The notes under the pieces are model-generated. The model searched no databases. It was not told where the DNA came from and saw nothing but the letters and a program-made list of their open reading frames with translations. From contig JAPWDM010000022.1 of the NCBI GenBank assembly GCA_035578155.1, positions 496,001-560,000 on the forward strand: DNA of 64,000 bases. The letters are read 5' to 3'. Shown here piece after piece: positions 56,513 to 64,000 of this stretch (position 1 is its first letter; each line of letters begins with the position of its first letter). A program made the position numbers and the translations under genes. This stretch comes from Brachynemurus nebulosus (lineage: Eukaryota > Arthropoda > Insecta > Neuroptera > Myrmeleontidae).

Positions 56513-57887
56513 AGACTTTTACGCCAACCTGGCGCTCACTACTCAGTAGGACAGTACTGGGTAACATTCACCTATACCGGCATTATGCAAGGTATTAGGC
56601 TCTGTGGAAGGGTAATATGCCAAACCAATCCGTAAAAGTACCGTAGTACATTCACGGACGGGTTTGTCACATCACTCCTTATATTGTTGTTGCTGTTGCT
56701 TGAAACGAGGTGTTATGCGTCTATTTTGGTGTACACTGGTTCGTACGACGAGACTTTTGTGGGAGCGTAGATGTTGGCTCAATGACAGACGGCTGTGAAT
56801 GCCTAGTTCGTTTTCGTGTCCTCAGAGAATAGGGAGGATTAGGGACAGAGGGAAGGGAAAGGACTGTTTGTGTTTGTGTGTGTGTTCGTGTATGTGTGTG
56901 GATGTGTCGTTCTATTTTTCGTTTCTTGGTGTAAATGTGTTCTGGTTCATCAAATTGCTCATTAAGATCGGGTGTTCCTGGAATTGCGCGTTTAGATGGT
57001 ACAGAGGTTGACGGACCTTGTGTGTTATTGAGTTGGGGAGGATTGTGCACCAGAGCGGTAACAGTGACAGTGCGGCAGTTGGTCGATCCTCCCTCTCCAT
57101 CAGACGAATCTGGATCTGTATGTGTGTTAGGTGTTTGCGTTTCAGTGTTAGCGTATTGTGTGTTTATGTATGTGTGTTGTGTGTCTGTAAGATGAGTGTC
57201 AGTGTGTTGTTCACTCACTGTAGATGGCTCAGATGGAGTACAAGCAGATCTTGTGCTTTCACATATCGCAGTCGGATTCGTATTACTGAGGAACTTCCGT
57301 ACTATACGACATGTGTTTATGATCACTGCCTTTTGCATAGTGACATATGTGTACTTTGGGAGACCCAAGAGGCTCAAGCTATTGTGTAGTGTGTGTGGAA
57401 TGACCCCGGTGGCACTGAGTACTATTGGAACAATGTAGACATGTTCCATTCGCCATTGTTGTTTTATTTCGGCTGCGAGGTCAGTGTATTTCTCCAATTT
57501 AACTGCGTGTGTTTTTTGTAAGTTATGTGTATTCGGAACCGCAATGTCGATCAGATAGGTGGTCTTAGTTTGTTTCATTACGAAGGTGATATCTGGTCGA
57601 TTATGATTTATGGTCTTATCTGTAATAATCGACCGATCCCAGTAAAGTCTACAGGAGTCATTCTCCGCTACTACTTTTGGTGTGAGCTTGTAGTAAGGGG
57701 TTTTATCGGTTATAAGGTGGTGCTTAACCGCTAGTTTCTGATATATAATTTTGCCAACCTGGTCATGACGGTGTTTATATTCGGACTGAGCGAGCTGAGT
57801 ACAGGCAGCTGTGATGTGTTGGATCGTTTCGGGTTTGGAATGGCATCTCCGGCATAAGTCAGATGTTATTGACGAGTCACGAAGTAT
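56513..57887 (-). mobile_element. R4/Dong-like non-LTR retrotransposon, copy C (5'-truncated)
   Basis: Runs from a TAA tract (57888-57921) to a TAA tail (56493-56512). Its 5' junction corresponds to about 12816 of copy B. The frame 57578-56721 is continuous through the endonuclease end and the long tail. Confidence 0.88.
56721..57578 (-). CDS. R4/Dong-like ORF C-terminal part with Ser/Thr/His tail, copy C
   Basis: 285 codons in one frame. YLIDIAVPN belongs to the endonuclease core, followed by KLEKYTDLAAEIKQQW and MQKAVIINTCRIVRKFL. The tail then continues for about 185 residues with DSSDGEGG, KKRKIERH, HTHTRTHTQT and RTRKRTR. It shows that the tail is fused to the endonuclease, unlike in the broken copy B. 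The listed ATG is internal: homology with copy B continues upstream to 57887. The copy lacks the RT and is not autonomous. Confidence 0.8.
   Translation of the reverse strand: MKQTKTTYLIDIAVPNTHNLQKTHAVKLEKYTDLAAEIKQQWRMEHVYIVPIVLSATGVIPHTLHNSLSLLGLPKYTYVTMQKAVIINTCRIVRKFLSNTNPTAICESTRSACTPSEPSTVSEQHTDTHLTDTQHTYINTQYANTETQTPNTHTDPDSSDGEGGSTNCRTVTVTALVHNPPQLNNTQGPSTSVPSKRAIPGTPDLNEQFDEPEHIYTKKRKIERHIHTHTRTHTQTQTVLSLPSVPNPPYSLRTRKRTRHSQPSVIEPTSTLPQKSRRTNQCTPK

Positions 57888-57921
<34 letters not shown>
57888..57921. repeat. (ATT)n tract joining copies D and C
   Basis: Tail of copy D and 5' junction of copy C. Confidence 0.9.
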
Positions 57922-57922
<1 letters not shown>

Positions 57923-59171
57923 GACTTTTACGCCAACCTGGCGCTCACTACTCAGTAGGACAGTACTGGGTAACATTCACCTATACCGGCATTATGCAAG
58001 GTATTAGGCTCTGTGGAAGGGTAATGTGCCAAACCAATCCGTAAAAGTACCGTAGTACATTCACGGACGGGTTTGTCACATCACTCCTTATAATGTTGTT
58101 GTTGTTGCTTGAAACGAGGTGTTATGCGTCTATTTTGGTGTACACTGGTTCGTACGACGAGACTTTTGTGGAAGCGTAGATGTTGGCTCAATGACAGACG
58201 GCTGTGAAAGCCTAGTTCGTTTTCGTGTCCTCAGAGAATAGGTAGGATTAGGGACAGAGGGAAGGGAAAGGACTGTTTGTGTTTGTGTGTGTGTTCGTGT
58301 ATGTGTGTGGATGTGTCGTTCTATTTTACGTTTCTTGGTGTAAATGTGTTCTGGTTCATCAAAATGCTCATTAAGATCGGGTGTTCCTGGAATTGCGCGT
58401 TTAGACGGTACAGAGGTTGACGGACTTTGTGTGTTATTGAGTTGGGGAGGATTGTGCACCAGAGCGGTAACAGTGATGGTGCGGCAGTTGGTCGATCCTC
58501 CCTCTCCATCAGACGAATCTGGATCTGTATGTGTGTTAAGTGTTTGTGTTTCAGTGTTAGTGTATTGTGTGTTTATGTATGTGTGTTGTGTGTCAGTAGG
58601 ATGAGTGTCAGTGTATTGTTCGCTCACTGTAGATGGCTCAGATGGAGTAGAAGCAGGTCTTGTGCTTTCACGTATCGCAGTCGGATTCGTATTACTGAGG
58701 AACTTCCGTACTATACGACACGTGTTTATGATCACTGCCTTTTGCATAGTGACATATGTGTATTTTGGGAGATCCAAGAGGCTCAAACTATTATGTAGTG
58801 TGTGTGGAATGACCCCGGTGGCACTGAGCACTATTGGAACGATGTGGACATGTTCCATTCGCCATTGTTGTTTTATTTCGGCTGCGAGGTCAGTGTATTT
58901 ATCCAATTTAACTGCGTGTGTTTTTTGTAAGTTGTGTGTATTTGGAACCGCAATATCGATCAGATAGGTTGTCTTAGTGTTTTTCATTACGAAGGTGATA
59001 TCTGGTCGATTATGATTTATGGTCTTATCTGTAATAATCGACCGATCCCAGTAAAGTCTACAGGAGTCATTCTCCGCTACTACTTTTGGTGTGAGCTTGT
59101 AGTAAGGTGTTTTATCGGTTATAAGGTGGTGCTTAACCGCTAGTTTCTGGTATATGATTTTGCCAACCTGG

Positions 59172-59172
<1 letters not shown>
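57922..59172 (-). mobile_element. R4/Dong-like non-LTR retrotransposon, copy D (5'-truncated)
   Basis: From (ATT)n at 59173-59209 to the tail at 57888-57921. The 5' junction corresponds to about 12942 of copy B. It is close to copy C in sequence. Confidence 0.88.
58130..59172 (-). CDS. R4/Dong-like ORF, endonuclease plus tail, copy D
   Basis: The frame enters from the microsatellite and is open for about 347 element-derived codons. It contains KIIYQKLAVKHH, the endonuclease core (NRPDITFVMK and YLIDIAVPN), MQKAVIINTCRIVRKFL and the same Ser/Thr/His tail as copy C with HTHTRTHTQT, ending QCTPK. The poly-Ile start read from the ATT tract is not part of the element. There is no RT domain. Confidence 0.8.

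Positions 59173-59209
<37 letters not shown>
59173..59209. repeat. (ATT)n microsatellite
   Basis: About 37 bp, 5' junction of copy D. Confidence 0.9.
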
Positions 59210-59582
59210 CAATAGGTAGTTTTAGGAATATTTCCATTTTAGGCCTTGCTTGGGGCACCAATACAGCAGGGAACAATTTTAATATCACAATTAATTTGGG
59301 GCTTATTTGATGGCCTTGACGGACCATTCTGACCCCCAGGTTCATTCAAATTTGATATTCTAAAATTTTGAACATAATTCTCGCCTAATAACCCTAAACT
59401 AACCATATTCATATTTCTATAGCAAATTTAATTTTCATAAAATATTGTCAAAATCCAACCGTTTAATCTTAATCCAATTAGTCAGTGCTGAGGGTTAACT
59501 TAATTAAATATTCTATTTCTTTATAAAATCAGTTTCTTCTAGTGTTTCGCTCCATTCGTCCAATGATCTTAAAATAGATATA
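59210..59582. other. Diverged relative of repeat family W
   Basis: TTTTAGGCCTTGCTTGGGGCACCAA and GGCCTTGACGGACCATTCTGACC resemble 59820-60000. No gene. Confidence 0.45.
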
Positions 59583-60030
59583 TATGCATATAGCTGGGAC
59601 GTGGTTTCACTCGCATAAAATTATCTGAATTATAGGTAAAATTTATATAGGTCAATTCAATCATATATTCCAAAATTCTGTGCGAAATTAATTATTAATA
59701 GCACTTGACCCTGCTCGCCAAATGACTCTAAAATGACTATCTTCATATTTTATTAGCATGGCTAATTTTCGCACCGTAAGAACTTAGTATAGGTACCTAT
59801 ACCAACAGTTTTAGAATTGCTTTTATTTTAGGCCCTTCAGGGCACCAAGGGCCCAGGAAATCATTTTAACGTCACTTTCATCTTTCACAGAGATCGCAAC
59901 AGTACTTGAGTAAAAATTGTCAAATTTCTTCAGCTTTTTAATTTGCGCTCTATTTGATGTAACTGACGGACAATGTGACCACACGTCCATTTAAATTTGA
60001 TAGTTTGAAATTTTGTACAAAATTAGTTCC
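59583..60030 (+). repeat. Dispersed repeat family W, copy 2
   Basis: Begins AGCTGGGACGTGGTTTCACTCGC and continues through ATATATTCCAAAATTCTGTGC, GCATGGCTAATTTTCGCACCG and CAAGGGCCCAGG. The inverse copy at 62660-63640 matches along the whole length, apart from a Penelope insertion. Confidence 0.75.
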
Positions 60031-60720
60031 TTATGTGCTTCGCTTCGCTCGCTCGACGACACAAAGATATTATTCATATTTTCAAGTCATATTCATATTT
60101 TTATAGTACGTCTAATTTTCATAAAATTTTATCAAAATCAGTCAAGTGGTTTAATTAGAGTATAGAGTTGTTTAATTCGATAGTGCTGGATGATTCATTC
60201 CAACTTCACCTTAATTTCAAATCAAATATTTTGGATTGGTTATATTCATATTTCAATAACATGTCTAATTTTCATACCTTGAGATCTTATCGTAGGTAGT
60301 TTAGATATTCATAGTGACAATTTCAAGAGAACTGTAATTTGTGAGACATTTTGAGATCCCAGGGCTCTGGAGAATATTTCAGAATTCACATTAATTTATT
60401 TCGAAATCTCTATAATATTTGAGAAAAATTTAGATAAGATCCGTTTGGTCGTTTATTTGGAGGGTTTTTTAGGTCCGTAAAGCTCACGATGGGGGGGGGG
60501 GTTATCCTCATGTCGACTTTTTTCAGAAACTCAGTACTATTTGAGAAAAATTTTGTCAAGATCCGTTCAGCCATTTATTTTGGGTTTCTTTGGAGAGCCA
60601 AAAATTTGGTAACGATACGTCCAGTCGTTTACTCTAGGCTTTCTTGGGGGTTCTCAGGTCCTACAGGATAACTTCAACTTTGATCGTCTTTTGTTTTTGG
60701 ATTCTTATACCAATTTTACC
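60031..60720. repeat. Degenerate repeats with AAGATCCGTTNGGTCGTTTAT
   Basis: Variants of this sentence occur near 60435, 60557 and 60612, and CTTCGCTCGCTCGACGAC is near 60045. These are old dispersed repeats; no ORF is convincing. Confidence 0.45.
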
Positions 60721-62220
60721 TATAGTTTTGTTTTATCATTTTTTTGATACCTGCTACCGTTTTCTCGGAACTACTGAAGACAGATAAGTAAAGTCCATAT
60801 TTCATTTTTAATGTCAGGATGGCCGAGCCCGGCTTGATGAAAATTTCATCTGTATGAAATTTGCTGAGAAGAGCAGACGCACGTGCCAATTGATGATAAC
60901 TGGACAGTCCAGTTATCTATTTTCTTTAAAGGATACAAATTGGAATTTTTTAACCTAAGATTTCCAAATATTTTTGTAAAGAAATGAAGGGGTGAATAGG
61001 AAGGGTGGTTTCAGTGGTTAATTAGAACTATTCCACCGACGCCACCATAATTGCAAAAGATTATGTCTAAACAGGGATAAATATGTTTGAATACTTATAA
61101 GGTGTAAAAGTACATATATAAGGCAGCGTGAATTATAATTACTCGAATTTCTAAATAAAACAATTATTATAAGTTAACAATAAAATAAAAGATTTATTAT
61201 ATTAATATTAAATAATTTACAAAAATCTTATATATTTGTATATATACCTATACGGAGCGTTAAAACAATCATTCGTGCGAACTATTAGAAATGGCAAGAA
61301 GATTGTAGAACATTGTAAAACATGAATTTACTTTTAAAGCAGAAACTTTAATAATTTGTTATTATATTAAAACAATGAAATTTAAGCTTCAATAGTAAGA
61401 AATACAATATAAAATCTTAATTTAAATTAAAACGTGTGTGAGTAAATTGATCCGTGTATGATACAACATTCTTTCATAAAATTTACTCAAATTCTTAATA
61501 ATTACAGAAAATTAATCATTATACCAAAAATCAAACTGCATCCACGCATAAGACTACACACACAAAGAGATATTGTTAGGGAAGGAAATACATATTACCT
61601 CTCTCCTGGAGGGATACACAACGCACTACACAAAAATGACTTTACATTTTAAAAGTACTTTACGACATTACATTACGGAATCTAAATGCGGAATGAATCC
61701 ATATCGACCCGTTTTTGGGCCTCAAGCCACGCTCGCTAGAGTACTCCCCTTACCACCCACATTAATCGTTCGATTTCATATTTCGGCGTTTTGCTGATTT
61801 AGCGATTAAATCAGTAACTTCATTATTTCATTTTCAACTATTCGTTTTCTAGATTAATCTTTACAATAGTGTTCGTCAATATGCTTACAGCATGTTAGGA
61901 AGTGGGTGCAGTAGCGGACATTATATTACATTTTACTAATTTATCATAGGAGATGAAGGTTTAAAAATAATAATTCAACATTCTTCCGTAGAATAATTTG
62001 TTTCTTTATTTTTTCTATTTTCCAAAAATTTTTCGGTATTTTTCTTCAGTGGCGTTTGTTTTGCGTTAAGAATTTAATATGATTTTTCAATTTTGTAGAT
62101 TTAATGTTAATGTTTACAAACTTGTTTATATATTTTCTAATATGCAAATTATATTTTAATTTGAAATTTTTTAGTTTATTCATCTTTGTAATTTAATATG
62201 GTTTTATTGGGATAATGTAA
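60721..62220. other. Intergenic, no supported gene
   Basis: AT-rich; two overlapping open frames at 61458-61797 have no recognisable domain or codon pattern. The segment near 61940-62030 is a partial relative of the hairpin at 62262-62450. Confidence 0.4.
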
Positions 62221-62261
62221 TAATTTGAAATTTTTTAACCTAAGATTCCCAAATATTTCAT

Positions 62262-62450
62262 TAATTTATCATAGGAGATGAAGGATTAAAAATAATAAGT
62301 CAACATTCTTCCGTAGAATAAATTGTTTCGTTATTTTCTCTATAAAAGATACCTAAAAAGTTTTGGAAAAAAGAGAAAATAAAGAAACAATTTATTCTAC
62401 GGAAGAATGTTGAATTATTATTTTTAATCCTTCATCTCCTATGATAAATT
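62262..62450. repeat. Inverted repeat, ~80-bp arms
   Basis: TTAATTTATCATAGGAGATGAAGGA and the following ATTCTTCCGTAGAATAAATTG at 62262-62345 are repeated in inverse orientation at 62372-62450. A third single copy lies at about 61937-62015. A hairpin MITE is likely. Confidence 0.75.
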
Positions 62451-62659
62451 ACTAAATATTTGGGAATGAGACCATATTGAATACAAATAGTATTTTGCAC
62501 AGTAAATAAGTAATTTCATAGTAGTCATAGGTAAAAATAGTATTGATTGTATCTATAGGAATATTTATTAATACTTATATACAAAAATCTCGAAATTATT
62601 TTTCTGTAATTACTTAGCAGCAATCTAAAATTTTTATGAAACACATAAGTAACTGATTT

Positions 62660-62941
62660 TGTACAAAATTTCAGAATATCAAATTTAAATGGATATATGG
62701 CCACATTGTTCGTCAGTTACACAAAATAGAGCGCAAATAAAAAAGCTGAAGAAATTTAACAATTTTTACTCAAGTATTGTTGAGATCTCTGTGAAAAATG
62801 AAAGTAACGTTAAAATAATTTCTCGGGGTCTTGATGCCTTGAAGGACTTAAAATAGAAATAATTCTAAAACTGCTGGTATAGGTACCTATACTAAGTTCT
62901 TACGGTGCGGAAATTATCCATGCTAATAAAATATGAAGATA
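62660..62941 (-). repeat. Dispersed repeat family W, copy 3 (first part)
   Basis: Inverse match to 59740-60030. It is interrupted at 62941 by a Penelope copy and resumes at 63464. Confidence 0.75.
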
Positions 62942-63463
62942 TTAATAGATTTAGACGTTTCCTTATGGTATTCCATATTTGTAAATAATAAACAAATACT
63001 TTACTTTGCAAAATACCACTTTTATTTTTGAAACTGTGACAATATTGTTTCGAACCGTTAGTTTATTTTCAAACAGAATAAAAATTACATTCGATACATA
63101 CCTTATATACTAATTTTATCTACCTATACTCTATGAAGGGGGAGTGGTATGTGATGTGGAAGTGAACTGGGCGGGGGTAGTGGGAGAATCCGAAAATTAA
63201 GGAAAACAAGATTACATTCCATGTGACAAAAGGCAAACAAACACGTGACAAAAGATTGAAATTGAAATTAACAAAAGGACAATATTATATCAAAATACAA
63301 TTTTAAAGGTTTAAATAAATTATAATATTGAAAATAAAGTTGAACTGTAAATATGGGTGTAGTCACTTAAAAGGTGATCGGAGTTATGTTTATTTATTTC
63401 TATTGCTTCTAGGATAGTTAACTTCTGTCCTTTGCTTGCCTCGTGTAACACGGTAATTTCCCG
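62942..63463 (-). mobile_element. Penelope-like element, short copy with TSD
   Basis: A 522-bp 3' fragment nearly matching 19935-20460: the end of the GIY-YIG frame (about 63330-63463) and the 3' UTR. TGAAGATA flanks it on both sides (62934-62941 and 63464-63471), a target duplication that fixes both ends. No complete domain remains. Confidence 0.85.
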
Positions 63464-63640
63464 TGAAGATAGCTATTTTAGAGTCATTGGGCGAGTAGGG
63501 TCAAGTGCTATAAATTTTTGATTTTGCACAGAATTTTGGAATATATGATTGAATTGACCTCTATATTTTACCTATAGGTAATTCAGATAATTTTATGCGA
63601 GTGAAACCCCGAGTCACAGCTAGTTTCGTCTAATTATGAA
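63464..63640 (-). repeat. Dispersed repeat family W, copy 3 (second part)
   Basis: Continues the interrupted copy and ends GAGTCACAGCTAGTTTCGTC. Confidence 0.75.
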
Positions 63641-63870
63641 CGAAAAAATTTAATGGAAATTTGCTGCTTTAGTATAATAATCAGGAGTGTTACTTTAGTA
63701 TAATACTTGCTAATTTAGTATAATACTCAGCAGTGGTGCACACCATCAATGATTTACTTCTAGAAGTGAATGTGTTCAATACTTCTTTAGTAAAATGAGC
63801 CGCTGAGTTTCAAAACTATCTGACGATTTTTTCAAAATTGAGTTAGATACGGTTTATTATTCAGAAGGAT
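63641..63870. other. Spacer between two direct repeats
   Basis: Contains a triple TTTAGTATAATACT(C/T)GC motif at 63668-63732. Nothing else seen. Confidence 0.4.
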
Positions 63871-64000
63871 AAACTTTTTGATTTTGCACAGAATTTTGGA
63901 ATATATGATTGAATTGACCCCTATATTTTACCTATAGGTAATTCAGATAATTTTGTGCGAGTGAAACCGCGAGTCACAGCTAGTTTCGTATAATTATGAA
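63871..64000 (-). repeat. Direct duplicate of the end of repeat W
   Basis: Nearly the same as 63508-63640 (GATTTTGCACAGAATTTTGG to TAGTTTCGT(C/A)TAATTATGAA), about 365 bp downstream, and cut by the window end. Confidence 0.75.

Noticed and set aside
57018..59143. Plus-strand frames over copies C and D (MCVIELGRIVHQ and others)
   Set aside because: Antisense shadows repeated in all four R4/Dong-like copies; the coding strand has recognisable domains.
61458..61797. Two overlapping small frames
   Set aside because: No recognisable motif, no promoter or splice support.

Overview
This window is repeat-dominated nuclear DNA from an AT-rich animal genome, most likely an insect and perhaps Hemiptera; that placement is an inference. 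The evidence is eukaryotic transposon families (hAT, Harbinger-like, MULE-like, P element, pogo, Helitron, Penelope, R4/Dong-type, I-group and CR1/L2-type non-LTR, Ty3/gypsy), long (TA)n tracts, a short TTAGG-like patch and an insect-type virus-derived gene cluster. I see no intact host gene, rRNA, tRNA or CRISPR array. One short possible exon lies near 32.8-32.95 kb.

Layout. 0-5.6 kb: a hAT end, a complete hAT element with its 8-bp target duplication, a 1.9-kb long-inverted-repeat element and a small MITE. 7.3-16.8 kb: a nested palindromic block. Its TIRs enclose two head-to-tail R4/Dong-like retrotransposon copies in (TAA)n tracts, and one arm carries a hAT MITE inside a Harbinger-like MITE. 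17.0-17.7 kb: a fully palindromic MULE-like element with a 9-bp duplication. 19.9-21.7 kb: a broken Penelope-like element. 21.7-24.3 kb: a palindrome-rich stretch followed by a frameshifted P-element transposase. 24.5-26.7 kb: a decayed virus-like cluster (a capsid-associated-like fragment with a micro-inversion, a small basic ORF, a capsid-like gene and an exonuclease-like gene with its own TATA promoter). 27-31.7 kb: 110-bp tandem repeats and a 3.7-kb palindrome. 33-52.5 kb: a roughly 19-kb imperfect palindrome with a nearly intact Ty3/gypsy element, a Harbinger-like element and hAT MITEs inserted into single arms after the palindrome formed. 52.5-59.2 kb: pogo remnant, CR1/L2-type fragment, an I-group element whose 3' UTR holds at least eight hairpins, and two more R4/Dong-like copies. 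59.2-64 kb: dispersed repeats and a second Penelope copy with target duplication.

The genes do not form a host pathway; they are parts of mobile or virus-derived elements in various stages of decay. The relative order of many insertions can be read from nesting, target duplications and the empty sites kept in the opposite palindrome arm.
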